From NCBI RefSeq assembly GCF_037935975.1, contig NZ_CP149817.1, positions 4,030,001-4,094,000 of the forward strand: a stretch of DNA of 64,000 nt, in the 5' to 3' direction. The notes below the pieces were generated by a model. That model saw only the letters and a list, made by a program, of their open reading frames with translations, was not told the DNA's origin and searched no databases. This document shows positions 43,531 to 52,413 of the stretch, piece by piece. The translations under genes were made by a program, and so were the position numbers. Position 1 is the stretch's first letter. Every line of letters starts with the position of its first letter. Source of the DNA: Teredinibacter turnerae (GTDB lineage: Bacteria; Pseudomonadota; Gammaproteobacteria; Pseudomonadales; Cellvibrionaceae).

Positions 43531-45273
43531 TTACTGATCGTACTCAGCGATATCGCCGAGACTCTCGTCTTCAATCTGGGCAGACACCCGCATAACTTCG
43601 TCGATAGTGGTCACCCCTTGTATAGCGAAGTCCAACGCACTGGCGCTCAAAGGACGGTAATGCTTGCTGCTGTGTGCAGCGTCGTTAAATTCACGCACAC
43701 TGTTGTCCCGCAGGGCATTCGCCATGGCGTGGTTAATTTCCAACAATTCAAATACCCCGATACGACCTCGATAACCGGTGTTGTAACAATGCGCGCAGCC
43801 AGTGCCGCGTCGAAAATTTGCATCAGCCAGATTGTGATTTTTTTTCAGACTATGGAGTAAACTGAGTTCCAGCGGATTAAGTTCATGCGGCACGGAACAG
43901 CTCTCACAAATTCGCCTTACCAGACGCTGGGCTACAATCGCTTTTAGGCTGGATGCAACCAGATAGGGGTCCACCCCCATATCAACCAACCGCAGCGCAG
44001 AAGTCACCGCATCATTGGTGTGCAATGTGGAAAGCACCATGTGCCCTGTCATTGCTGCGCGCAGCGCTATTTCTGCGGAATCCGCATCGCGGATCTCGCC
44101 CACCAAAAGAATGTCCGGATCTTGACGCAGCGTTGCACGAAGCACCTTGCTAAAGCTCAGACCGATTTTTTCGTGCACCTGAACCTGACTGATCCGTGGC
44201 AATCGGTATTCAACCGGATCTTCTACCGTAATGATTTTTTTCTCCGGCGTATTCAACTCCGACAATGCGCCGTATAGCGTTGTGGTTTTACCGCTGCCGG
44301 TGGGGCCAGTCACTAACACCAGGCCGTGCGGGCGAGTAATAATATGGCGAAAGCGACGAATATAATTTTCGGGCATGCCCACCGAACCCAGCGGCAGTAC
44401 ACCTTCAGTGTGATCGAGAATACGCATTACCACCGATTCGCCGAACTGCACCGGCATGGTTGATAGACGCACGTCAATATTGTGGCCGCTAACCTTCAAG
44501 TTGAAACGGCCATCTTGAGGTAATCGTTTTTCGGCAATATCCAGATTGGACATCAGTTTTAAGCGTACGACTAACGCTCCGGCAATGCGCTTTTCGTTCA
44601 TAACCTGCTCGACGAGCACGCCATCGATACGCTGACGAATTCGCAATACATTTTCATCAGGCTCAATATGAATATCAGAAGCCTTGGTTTTTATTGCTTC
44701 TTCAAAAACTTTCTGCAGCAACCTTACAACGGGCGCATCTGAATCTTCGGCGCTGGTAATAATTTCTGACAGGTCAACGGAATCGTCATCCAGAGTTTCA
44801 TCCAACTGCTCTGCCAAGGAGGCAATTTCTTCCGCGCTTGAATAGGCAATATCGAGAATATCCAGCAACTCGGATTCACGTACGACCGCTGTTTTTATTG
44901 GCTTGGGAATCACCCGCTGCAGTTCGTCGATACTGAAAATATCAGTTGGGTCCGACATCCCTAACAGGATGCTGTCTGGATCTTCCCGTAGAATCATTAC
45001 CCGGTAACGCCGCGCGAGGCTTTCAGGTAAGGACTGCACTAACTCGCGATCAAACCGAAAATGCTTCAACTCGATAAACGGAATATCCAATTGGCGAGAC
45101 AACAACGACAGCAGGCTGTTTTCTTCCACGAAGCCCATTTCGACCAACTGGCGCCCAAGCTTAAGCCCGGTCGAACGCTGTTCACGCAGCGCCGTTTCCA
45201 ACTGATCTTGGGATATTAATTGCTGTGCTACCAGCAAATCACCCAGGCGAATTCGTTTTGGTGCGTCACTCAT
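43531..45273 (-). CDS. mshE: MSHA assembly ATPase MshE with c-di-GMP-binding N terminus
   Basis: The 580-residue protein has an N-terminal MshEN region: RLGDLLVAQQ... (about 9-32) and LGRQLVEMGFVEENSLLSLL (about 39-58), matching the RLGxxLxxxG...L...L..Q c-di-GMP repeats, though the first repeat has Q in place of the glycine. Walker A is GPTGSGKTTT (about 321-330), Walker B is LRQDPDILLVGEIRD, and a zinc tetracysteine motif is CESC...CAHC near 475-510. It hydrolyses ATP to extend the pilus; c-di-GMP binding is known for Vibrio MshE. It lies 20 nt downstream of mshN. Confidence 0.95.
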   Translation of the reverse strand: MSDAPKRIRLGDLLVAQQLISQDQLETALREQRSTGLKLGRQLVEMGFVEENSLLSLLSRQLDIPFIELKHFRFDRELVQSLPESLARRYRVMILREDPDSILLGMSDPTDIFSIDELQRVIPKPIKTAVVRESELLDILDIAYSSAEEIASLAEQLDETLDDDSVDLSEIITSAEDSDAPVVRLLQKVFEEAIKTKASDIHIEPDENVLRIRQRIDGVLVEQVMNEKRIAGALVVRLKLMSNLDIAEKRLPQDGRFNLKVSGHNIDVRLSTMPVQFGESVVMRILDHTEGVLPLGSVGMPENYIRRFRHIITRPHGLVLVTGPTGSGKTTTLYGALSELNTPEKKIITVEDPVEYRLPRISQVQVHEKIGLSFSKVLRATLRQDPDILLVGEIRDADSAEIALRAAMTGHMVLSTLHTNDAVTSALRLVDMGVDPYLVASSLKAIVAQRLVRRICESCSVPHELNPLELSLLHSLKKNHNLADANFRRGTGCAHCYNTGYRGRIGVFELLEINHAMANALRDNSVREFNDAAHSSKHYRPLSASALDFAIQGVTTIDEVMRVSAQIEDESLGDIAEYDQ

Positions 45274-45293
45274 ATCTGGTTTCAGCTTTTCCG

Positions 45294-46718
45294 TTAGTGG
45301 CCGCTGGCGATCGCATCATCGCGCTGTGCAAGTGCGGTTAATTGGCGAACCCGTTGCGTTACATACGCGTGTACTGACTGGTCCAACTGCGAATCTGACA
45401 GCACTTGCCTATAGGCCGCCAATGCGTTTTCCGCGTGACCAAGTTCATCCGAGGACAAGGCATAACCCAGCCAGTAAGCAAAATTAGAAGGCACCATGGC
45501 AAGCAGAGCCTGGTAGCGTTCCGCTGCTGCCAATGCATTGCCCGTACTGCGATACAACGCGGCTAAGAGCGCATTGAATTGCTCAAACAGTGGCTGCGAG
45601 ATAATACCGGCCGCGTACATAGACTCGAGCCGTTTGACACTCGTTTGCTCAAGTACATGCAACCCCTCTGCGCTTCCACCTTGCGCTACAAACCACCTTG
45701 CTTCGAGTAAATGCTTGTGCACGGGATTCGTTGCCCAGCTATCTACAACGGCTTTAGCTTCTGCATAGCGAGCGCCATCGAGGTACGTTTGAAACAATAA
45801 CTCACGTGCTTTTTCTGCATCGGCCTCACGGGCAGTAAACGCCTCTAACACGCGCACAGCCTGGACACCATTTCCGGCGACGCTCATGCGCTCGGCTTCG
45901 GCACAAACAGCGTCCTCTTTAGACGATAGCGATTGGGTAATCGCCACCTGTCCGGTGCTGTTATTTTTCGTTGGCGTTTGAGGCACAGTGACTGTGTAAT
46001 TAGCGGGGTTAATATCAAACCCCGCGCGTTCTGCGCGGCTCAATAAAAAGGTAAGTCGCTCCGCGTCTGCCTTTGCCGCGGCAGCGGAAAGCAATTGCTT
46101 ATATCGTTGCTGTATTTTTAAGATGCCCCTTTGAGCCAGCTCGTCATCAGGCATCTGTGCCAACACCAGGCGATAAAAATAGAGTGCGTTGTTTTCTAAC
46201 GGTAGCGTCAATCGATTGTGTTCGTACGCCAGAGCAGCCAAAGACAACCATTTTTCTCTGTTCGAATGAAAACCCACGCTACCGGTCAACTCGCCCTCAG
46301 GGCTAGCAACGTTCAACCCGCTGCTACTCGATACTGTTTTCTCAGCAACCGCGATTTTGGTACCAGGCGGCTCATGGGCCCCGGGATTAGCATTACTAGA
46401 CAAATCCCCAGAAGCCTCGGCCACTTGATTCTTATCCAAGGTTGCCGCCTTGGTTGCATCACCATCCGCGATTGCCTTTACCGAAGCGGTTTCCACCGCA
46501 GCGCCGGGTAAAGTCGATGTATCAGGCTGGGATTCTGAAGCTCCCGGTAGCAAATCGAATCCAACAGTCAACGCAAGCGCTATCGCAATAAACAATAGAG
46601 GCCAGGATCTATAACCTTTTATCCGGATACGATCGCCGTTGACATGGGTGTCTATTTCCGGATTCTGTAACTTTTCGCGCTCGTCCAGATCGCGCAACAT
46701 ATCGTTGATGATGCTCAT
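45294..46718 (-). CDS. mshN: MSHA protein MshN (TPR)
   Basis: The 474-residue protein has the N terminus MSIINDMLRDLDEREKLQ, typical of MshN, a membrane helix (about 39-57), a Thr/Ser/Ala-rich periplasmic linker (about 60-150) and TPR-like helices in the C-terminal half (for example NDALYFYRLVLAQMPDDELAQR-type and ALLAMVPSNFAYWLGYALS segments). It is thought to help pilus assembly through periplasmic protein contacts. It overlaps mshM by 4 nt. Confidence 0.9.
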   Translation of the reverse strand: MSIINDMLRDLDEREKLQNPEIDTHVNGDRIRIKGYRSWPLLFIAIALALTVGFDLLPGASESQPDTSTLPGAAVETASVKAIADGDATKAATLDKNQVAEASGDLSSNANPGAHEPPGTKIAVAEKTVSSSSGLNVASPEGELTGSVGFHSNREKWLSLAALAYEHNRLTLPLENNALYFYRLVLAQMPDDELAQRGILKIQQRYKQLLSAAAAKADAERLTFLLSRAERAGFDINPANYTVTVPQTPTKNNSTGQVAITQSLSSKEDAVCAEAERMSVAGNGVQAVRVLEAFTAREADAEKARELLFQTYLDGARYAEAKAVVDSWATNPVHKHLLEARWFVAQGGSAEGLHVLEQTSVKRLESMYAAGIISQPLFEQFNALLAALYRSTGNALAAAERYQALLAMVPSNFAYWLGYALSSDELGHAENALAAYRQVLSDSQLDQSVHAYVTQRVRQLTALAQRDDAIASGH

Positions 46719-47593
46719 GCACGCCCCCCGAAGGGCGCAACATGCGCCCCCATACGGCAGTACCAGGCGAGCAGTTTACCGGTCCAGCGCGTCTCCGCTG
46801 TATCGGCGATTGCCTTGGCCACTTGCATGATTCCGACACGAAACAAACCCCGCCCGTAAGCGCTGATCAACGCTTTATGCGCGATAATATTGATTAACCT
46901 GGGAATGCCACCTGCACCCCGACTCAGCAACCAGAGAGCTGGCGGGGTAAAAATATCTCCTCGACCACCAGCCGCATCTAAACGGTGACGGATATATTCC
47001 CTCACACCTCGAGATGAAAACGGGTGTAAATATTCTGAAAATATAATTCGCTGTTTTAACTGACGTAGATCCGGTCGCGACAAAAGATGGTCCAACTCAG
47101 GCTGGCCTAACATCACCACCTGTAGCAGCTTGCGTTTCTCTGTTTCCAAATTCGTCAGCAATCGCAAGCTCTCGATAGTTTCGCGCGGCATTGCCTGCGC
47201 TTCATCTACGACTAAAACTACCTGCTTGCCGTTGTGCGCCAACTGCATCAATTTGTGATAAATGGAAGTCAGCAACACATGGGTTTGCATTGCGGGGTCG
47301 TATTGCGCTCCAATTTCCTGCGCGACAAAGGCCTTCAGTTCATCCGGCGTAAGATAGGGGTTGGGAATGTAAGCGGTCACAAAACGGTGTTTCAAGCGGG
47401 CGAGCAAAATGCGGCACAACAGCGTCTTACCGGTGCCAACTTCACCGACAATTTTTATAAAACCTTCACAGTGCTGCAAAGCGACCAGCATAGTATTCAA
47501 CGCATCGCGATGACTTTGCTGATTAAGGAAGAACTGTGTATCCGGCGTAAGCGAAAATGGAAGTTCCGCGAAGCCGAAATGATTCAGGTACAT
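46715..47593 (-). CDS. mshM: MSHA ATPase MshM (ExeA family)
   Basis: The 292-residue protein starts MYLNHFGFAELPFSLTPD, has Walker A GEVGTGKTLL (about 49-58), Walker B VVLVVDEAQAMP (about 122-133) and the ExeA-type GGIPRLINIIAHKAL (about 232-246). It is a soluble relative of GspA without membrane or peptidoglycan-binding parts. In MSHA systems it is required for pilus biogenesis with an unclear role. It sits 11 nt downstream of mshL. Confidence 0.93.
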   Translation of the reverse strand: MYLNHFGFAELPFSLTPDTQFFLNQQSHRDALNTMLVALQHCEGFIKIVGEVGTGKTLLCRILLARLKHRFVTAYIPNPYLTPDELKAFVAQEIGAQYDPAMQTHVLLTSIYHKLMQLAHNGKQVVLVVDEAQAMPRETIESLRLLTNLETEKRKLLQVVMLGQPELDHLLSRPDLRQLKQRIIFSEYLHPFSSRGVREYIRHRLDAAGGRGDIFTPPALWLLSRGAGGIPRLINIIAHKALISAYGRGLFRVGIMQVAKAIADTAETRWTGKLLAWYCRMGAHVAPFGGRA

Positions 47594-47604
47594 GTGCTAT
47601 CTCG

Positions 47605-49335
47605 TTACTGATTTCGATTTCGGTAAGCATTCGACATAGCCTCAATCGCGCGATCACTGCGATTGACCTGCTCTTCCCAGGTGTTTTCATCAACCACGAT
47701 CGGTCGCATTAAAATCACCAGTTCCGTTTTGATTTTACGCTTGGCCCGGCCCTTAAATAACACATTCACGCCAGGAATATCGCCAAGAAATGGTCGTTTG
47801 GTAGCAACATCGCTCGTGGTTTCCTGCATCAGACCGCCGAGAACCACCACCTGGCCGTTGCTAGCCCGCACAATACTGTCCGACTCGCGAACGTCGCGTA
47901 ACGCCAGTGGCAACGAATAATCCAGATCGCCAATTGAAATATCTTTAAGTTGATCCTGCACCTTGCTCACTAACGGGTGGACATGAATAATCACGTCGCC
48001 GTCTTCGGCAATTTGCGGTGTTACATCCAGCGCTATACCGCTGAAAAAAGAGTCCAGCAACACTTCCGGTGAGTTCTGAATATTGGAGGCTGTTGTTGTC
48101 GTATTATTAGTAATGCCGGTGACAAAAAATTCATCCGTACCGACTCGAATGATGGCTTTCTGATTATTAACCGTTGAAATGCGTGGGCTTGACAGCACTT
48201 GCACATTACCCTGCGTTTCCAGAAGATTCAGCAAGTCTTCGATACGCGTCACATTGAGAACACCGCTCAGAAGATTTTGGGTAGTACGAACTTTCGATGT
48301 AACGCCATCATCATTCGTCATCACTAGTGACGAATCAGAAGCAATACCAAGCGCCCCTGTTATAGCGCCCCAATTTACACCGGCTTCATAACCGTCATTT
48401 AGTTGTACTTCAATAATTTTGGTTTCCAACACGACCTGGCGCCGTACGCTTAGCTCAGAGCGTTCAAGAAAATCACGCACCGCACTCAACTCATTCGGCA
48501 TTGCTTTGACGACGACCATACCGGCCTGAGGATTTACCATTACCATTCGGCCGTCTGCGTCACCGCCTACAATCGCAGAAATTGTATCTTGCACACTGCG
48601 CCAAAAATCCGTGCGACTTAGCGTACGCAAACGGGTACCAGGAACAAATTTCGTAGCGGAGCTATTGTTTTCATTTTCCCCCGCACCGTTTTCTCCGTCA
48701 CTATTGTTGCTACTGTTGTTGGAGGCGTTGTTAGACGCGTTATTGGAGTTGTTATTACGGCGTGAGCCGGATTCGATGCGGCCGATCGCTACCGATGTTT
48801 CCGTAACGCCTGCACGTTGAATATCCAGATAATTGATCGGAAAAACCTGGGTACGCAGTTTGCGCGAATAAACCGTGTAAATGCCGTCTTGAAATTTATA
48901 TTCATAGCCATACACATCACGAGTAACATTGAGCACTTCACGCACAGACACGTCTTTTAATTCAAGTGTGATCGAACCGCTAATTTCCGGATGCGCAACG
49001 ACATTTACGCCAGAATCCGCAATCATGCTTACAAAAAAGGTTCTCGCAGGCACTTCGTTAACAGAAACGTCGAACCGAGGCTCCTGTTGAGAGAATGTTT
49101 GGGCACGGGCGCCCAAGAGCGCATTATCCATAAGCCGCTGATTAATTGCCGCGGGCACGTCGGGCTGTGTTTCCCGCACGCGATATGCCGCCTGCTGGGT
49201 TTGCACCTGTTGCATATCACGCTCGGCCGGTGTTTCGTCTTGCGGCACACTGGAACACCCACCGAGTGTCGCGAGTAGAGCGATTGTTACGACCTGGCGA
49301 AAGTTGCTGGTTAAATTTCTCATTGGCATCATCAT
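47605..49335 (-). CDS. mshL: MSHA outer-membrane secretin MshL
   Basis: The 576-residue protein has a lipoprotein-like signal (LLATLGGC/SS), an N0/STN domain (SITLELKDVSVREVLNV), an N1 domain (MVMVNPQAGMVVVKAMPNELSAV) and a secretin channel domain (ETKIIEVQLNDGYEAGVNW, LSSPRISTVNNQKAII, VRASNGQVVVLGGLM). A low-complexity Asn/Ser/Glu stretch at about 194-225 (nt 48660-48758) links the N0 and N1 regions. It is the pore through which the pilus crosses the outer membrane. Alternative ATGs lie within the first 12 nt of the reading frame. Confidence 0.95.
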   Translation of the reverse strand: MMMPMRNLTSNFRQVVTIALLATLGGCSSVPQDETPAERDMQQVQTQQAAYRVRETQPDVPAAINQRLMDNALLGARAQTFSQQEPRFDVSVNEVPARTFFVSMIADSGVNVVAHPEISGSITLELKDVSVREVLNVTRDVYGYEYKFQDGIYTVYSRKLRTQVFPINYLDIQRAGVTETSVAIGRIESGSRRNNNSNNASNNASNNSSNNSDGENGAGENENNSSATKFVPGTRLRTLSRTDFWRSVQDTISAIVGGDADGRMVMVNPQAGMVVVKAMPNELSAVRDFLERSELSVRRQVVLETKIIEVQLNDGYEAGVNWGAITGALGIASDSSLVMTNDDGVTSKVRTTQNLLSGVLNVTRIEDLLNLLETQGNVQVLSSPRISTVNNQKAIIRVGTDEFFVTGITNNTTTTASNIQNSPEVLLDSFFSGIALDVTPQIAEDGDVIIHVHPLVSKVQDQLKDISIGDLDYSLPLALRDVRESDSIVRASNGQVVVLGGLMQETTSDVATKRPFLGDIPGVNVLFKGRAKRKIKTELVILMRPIVVDENTWEEQVNRSDRAIEAMSNAYRNRNQ

Positions 49336-49349
49336 TCGTGAATTTACAA

Positions 49350-49679
49350 CTACGGTGTTGCATTGGTAATGTGCGGGCGCAACAGTAATATTCCGGTGCT
49401 ACCCGCTACGCTGTAACGCACCCGATTTTCTAAAATCGCTGTTATTTTTGCGCCGTCTACGATTTCGCCCTCACTCACCAATTTGCCATTGACAATAGCT
49501 TGCCGGTGGGAACCCCGGTTATAAATTGCTTGAAGCTTCAATTTAATCGCCGTTGTGGTCGGCGCTTGAAAGTACAATGGTCGTGTTGGATCGCGTAGCT
49601 GTGTACCCCCATCACTGGCGTATACCGCCCAAGGCACGAGAAGCAGCATCCCTACGAGTAAACACCGGGTGTAAATCAT
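49350..49679 (-). CDS. mshK: MSHA protein MshK (PilP-like)
   Basis: The 109-residue protein has a signal peptide (about 1-20, GMLLLVPWAVYA), a DPTRPLYF motif near 33-40 and a small beta domain with KLQAIYNRGSHRQAIVNGKLVSEGEIVDG, the pattern of MshK/PilP-type periplasmic proteins. It probably connects the inner-membrane platform to the secretin. It overlaps mshJ by 4 nt and precedes mshL by 14 nt. Confidence 0.87.
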   Translation of the reverse strand: MIYTRCLLVGMLLLVPWAVYASDGGTQLRDPTRPLYFQAPTTTAIKLKLQAIYNRGSHRQAIVNGKLVSEGEIVDGAKITAILENRVRYSVAGSTGILLLRPHITNATP

Positions 49680-50455
49680 TCCATCACTCCCTTTTCTGTG
49701 GACAGGGTGTACACCTCGAGAGTGACATCGCCGCGTGGATACGCATCCACCTTATATTCAATAAACTCCCAGTAAAAATTCCATTCAAGCTTTTCCAGGC
49801 GCGTTAAAAAATCAACAACCGAAAAATACGTACCGTGCAAACGCAGTCGTACCGAATGCCGATATACCCCTGCTACCCTTGCTTCTGCGATCTCCGCCGA
49901 GGTGGTTGCGCTATCGAACAATGGGGTAAGGCCGGAGAGCTTCTGAGGCCCGTTTGCAGGTTCAGGGTCTGGCTCAACAATTTCGTCGTCAGCTTCGTTT
50001 GCCGTAGTCTCAAGACTCAGCTTATGCGGCGCAGCGATACGCATGGCCACCAGTTCTAACCCCGATGTTTCTCTAAGAATAGCCTGCAGTAACTCAGGCA
50101 GGCGCTGGGCCGATACCAACCCGGCAGACATCTGTTGCACATGTTGGTCGAGGGAGTTCAATTCGGCCTGTAAATTATCCACCCGTTTACGCAATGCAAG
50201 CGAAGGGTCACTGCTCATGGCACCGACTAGCACCTGTTCTTCCATTCCCAAGCTTTTCAATTCTTTTTGCGCTTGTTCAAAGCGCTGCTGCAAGCGCTCC
50301 TGCTCTGAGATTGCGGGCGCAAGAAAAGCGAAATGCCAGGCCACTAGCAACAGCCCAAATACACCAGCGGCCGCCAGCAGCCGTTCCCGAAATGACAACT
50401 TGGAAAACTGTGTTTGCCACTGCGCCCAGCGTTTTAACAAACGATCGCGATTCAT
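49676..50455 (-). CDS. mshJ: MSHA protein MshJ (PilO-like)
   Basis: The 259-residue protein has a basic cytoplasmic N terminus, a membrane helix (about 25-45), a periplasmic coiled coil (about 55-100) and a ferredoxin-like C-terminal domain with HSVRLRLHGTYFSVVDFLTRLEKL, a PilO/GspM-type signature. It is expected to dimerise with the neighbouring PilN-like protein. It overlaps the PilN-like gene by 4 nt and mshK by 4 nt. Confidence 0.87.
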   Translation of the reverse strand: MNRDRLLKRWAQWQTQFSKLSFRERLLAAAGVFGLLLVAWHFAFLAPAISEQERLQQRFEQAQKELKSLGMEEQVLVGAMSSDPSLALRKRVDNLQAELNSLDQHVQQMSAGLVSAQRLPELLQAILRETSGLELVAMRIAAPHKLSLETTANEADDEIVEPDPEPANGPQKLSGLTPLFDSATTSAEIAEARVAGVYRHSVRLRLHGTYFSVVDFLTRLEKLEWNFYWEFIEYKVDAYPRGDVTLEVYTLSTEKGVME

Positions 50456-51078
50456 TGCTCAGCCTCGTCGTTGGCGTCGGCATAGACCGAATCGAATCCA
50501 AGTGAAAACCGGTGGGCACCCTGTATTTGTTTATTATTGCCAATGCTCAGCAAGCCAAACCGGGTTCCACTGAATGCTGGGGCATCGCGAAGCTGCTGCA
50601 AATAAACGGTCACATCTTCCGGGCTGTTGGTTGTCCCTGCCAGCTGCAGGTAACCGCCGCCTCGGGTGAGGCGTATATGCTCCAACGCAACACTCGAGCT
50701 GGAATGCAATGCAAGCGCATTAAAGGCGGCGGTAAAACCACCGGAATTGCCCAATGACTGACCCGATATAATCTGGCCCACCTGCTCGCGACCGCGGATC
50801 GCAGCCTCCAGATACGCGGCTTGCGTGTCCAGGCTGGCGTTGTGCAACGGCCGAGCTTTAGTACGAGTTTGCTCCAACTGATTGCGCGCAACGGAGACCT
50901 GCTGTTCAACCACGGCAACCTGCTCGCGCAAGCGTGTGCTTGCCCAGTTGCCGTAGATGTAGCTGATAATAAAAAGCAGCACCGCTCCTGCGACACTGAG
51001 CAACACGGTGTTGAGGGAGAGCCAATCGCGGCTCGGGCGCAGTTCCGGCAGGTATAAATTAACTTCTTGAATAGCCAT
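50452..51078 (-). CDS. PilN-like MSHA inner-membrane protein (MshI2-type)
   Basis: The 208-residue protein starts MAIQEVNLYLPELRP, carrying the short VNLYLPE-like motif by which PilN-type proteins contact PilM partners. It has a membrane helix (about 23-45) and a periplasmic PilN-like domain (about 60-205, with SSVALEHIRLTRGGGYLQLAG and VTVYLQQLRDAPAF). It lies between the PilM-like mshI (one-base overlap) and the PilO-like mshJ (4-nt overlap). Confidence 0.87.
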   Translation of the reverse strand: MAIQEVNLYLPELRPSRDWLSLNTVLLSVAGAVLLFIISYIYGNWASTRLREQVAVVEQQVSVARNQLEQTRTKARPLHNASLDTQAAYLEAAIRGREQVGQIISGQSLGNSGGFTAAFNALALHSSSSVALEHIRLTRGGGYLQLAGTTNSPEDVTVYLQQLRDAPAFSGTRFGLLSIGNNKQIQGAHRFSLGFDSVYADANDEAEQ

Positions 51079-52088
51079 TAATCAGCCGCTCCCCGCACGC
51101 TGAACGCCGCCAAGGTGTCTTCGCGCAAAGCGCCACCCATTGCCGCTACGGCAAGGTGAGCCAAGGGTTCTTCACTGTTTTGTGGCAAGTTGACTAATGA
51201 GTTTAAATCAAGATATTTCACCGGCACACTTAGCCCACGCTGCAATTCAACAGTGATTTTGTCAGCGGATATGTTGTCACCACACACATAGAGACTCGCC
51301 GGTGGAACCTGCCCCATCTGGCGCTCGAAATAATCGAGGGAGCGCTGCACTTCCAGCAGGAAGCTCTCGGCGGGGATATCGTCCAGTAGACCTGCACCGT
51401 AGCGGATACTGAATTGACGGGTAAGGTACAAGTTGCCGTCGCGATAAAGCGACAGCACGCCGGCACCTTCGCTCAAACGAACCAACGCCACGCCACGACT
51501 GTCTTTTACATTGAGTTCTTTACGGCAAACGAGGTTGCGTAACGCCAGCTCACTCACATCGATGGCGGCAAGTTGCAGCCCTGCGTCTCGCACCAATGCA
51601 ATGGCATTGTCGATACGGGACTTGTCTGCAACCGCAACATAAGCCATGGCTTTACCTGAGCGGCTGCCATCGCGCGGCAACAGAAACACATCCAGCACCG
51701 CCTTTTCCAGAGGGATACTAACCAAATCTTTTATTCGCCAGCGAATGGCATGACGCAACTCTTTGGCATCTACATCAGGCGCTTCCACGAGCAGCAACTG
51801 GTAGTCACCCTGCCCTAATACCAGATTACAGCGGGCGTTTTTTAGTTGCTGGGAATCGACCCACTGAGCGAGCGCCAGTGCGGGCTTCGCATCGTTGGAT
51901 GCATGCGAAAGAAAGGACAGTTGAGCAATATGACAGGCAGGCGCAGGCGCAAGCCCACCCTCGGCACTGGAAGATGACTCCGGATTATCCTCCTGATTGC
52001 GAACGGCGAGTGCCAAGCCCTCGGCCTGCAACTCTATACCTACCGTCGCGCTCTTCCCTCCGAACCTGGAAAACCACTTAGCGAGCAT
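51078..52088 (-). CDS. mshI: MSHA protein MshI (PilM-like actin fold)
   Basis: The 336-residue protein has the actin-like PilM layout: GIELQAEGLALAVRN at the start, APDVDAKELRHAIRWRIKDL near 95-114 (a PilM/EpsL signature), VALVRLSEGAGVLSLYRDG and LLEVQRSLDYFERQM near 244-258, and a C-terminal phosphate-like loop region ending ALREDTLAAFSVRG. It is the first gene of the cluster and the cytoplasmic end of the PilM/N/O-type subcomplex. Confidence 0.9.
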   Translation of the reverse strand: MLAKWFSRFGGKSATVGIELQAEGLALAVRNQEDNPESSSSAEGGLAPAPACHIAQLSFLSHASNDAKPALALAQWVDSQQLKNARCNLVLGQGDYQLLLVEAPDVDAKELRHAIRWRIKDLVSIPLEKAVLDVFLLPRDGSRSGKAMAYVAVADKSRIDNAIALVRDAGLQLAAIDVSELALRNLVCRKELNVKDSRGVALVRLSEGAGVLSLYRDGNLYLTRQFSIRYGAGLLDDIPAESFLLEVQRSLDYFERQMGQVPPASLYVCGDNISADKITVELQRGLSVPVKYLDLNSLVNLPQNSEEPLAHLAVAAMGGALREDTLAAFSVRGAAD

Positions 52089-52100
52089 TATGTTAAATTC

Positions 52101-52162
52101 GCCTCTTGCTGACTTACTTCCGCATCATCCCGGCGGATCTGCCTCTAGCTGACTTCTCTCCG
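52101..52162 (-). repeat. Direct repeat upstream of mshI, 40-bp period
   Basis: GCCTCTTGCTGACTTACTTC at 52101-52120 and GCCTCTAGCTGACTTCTCTC at 52141-52160 share 18 of 22 bases over the full 22-bp units. Start-to-start distance is 40 bp, close to four helical turns, so two copies would lie on the same DNA face. It sits 13-75 nt upstream of the mshI ATG. A regulator-binding site is plausible but unproven. Confidence 0.55.
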
Positions 52163-52194
52163 AACCGATTACGGAGTTGCGTCGTGCAAACTAA

Positions 52195-52218
52195 TTTCTG
52201 CGTGCTCCCCCGCAGAAA
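52195..52218. other. Inverted repeat upstream of the msh cluster
   Basis: TTTCTGCG (52195-52202) pairs perfectly with CGCAGAAA (52211-52218) across an 8-nt loop. Neither strand has a downstream T tract, so this is more likely an operator or an mRNA leader hairpin than a terminator. Confidence 0.45.
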
Positions 52219-52413
52219 AGTAATAACCCAAGCTTATTAGCCGGGAAAAAATAGATAACCTGAAGTATAGACATTGGTTCAGAAGTTGGATGTGGGTATG
52301 ATTTGGCTCCGGCCGAATGCCCCATCTATATAGAAACCACGTCTAAGTACTTATAACCAAACGCGCTCAGAGTACACATTATGGCGCGCTAATCAACAGG
52401 CAATCTACTTTTC

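Larger units (their letters stand above)
52089..52413. promoter_or_regulatory. Divergent control region between mshI and trmL
   Basis: 325 nt with no gene. It must hold the start of the msh message (minus) and the trmL promoter (plus). It contains a 22-bp direct repeat (52101-52122 and 52141-52162) and a perfect 8-bp hairpin (52195-52202/52211-52218). I could not place a convincing sigma-70 or sigma-54 element on either strand. Confidence 0.5.

Noticed and set aside
48690-48770. Triplet-like tract as a CRISPR or tandem-repeat locus
   Set aside because: It is inside the mshL reading frame, the units are imperfect and in phase with codons, and there are no spacers.
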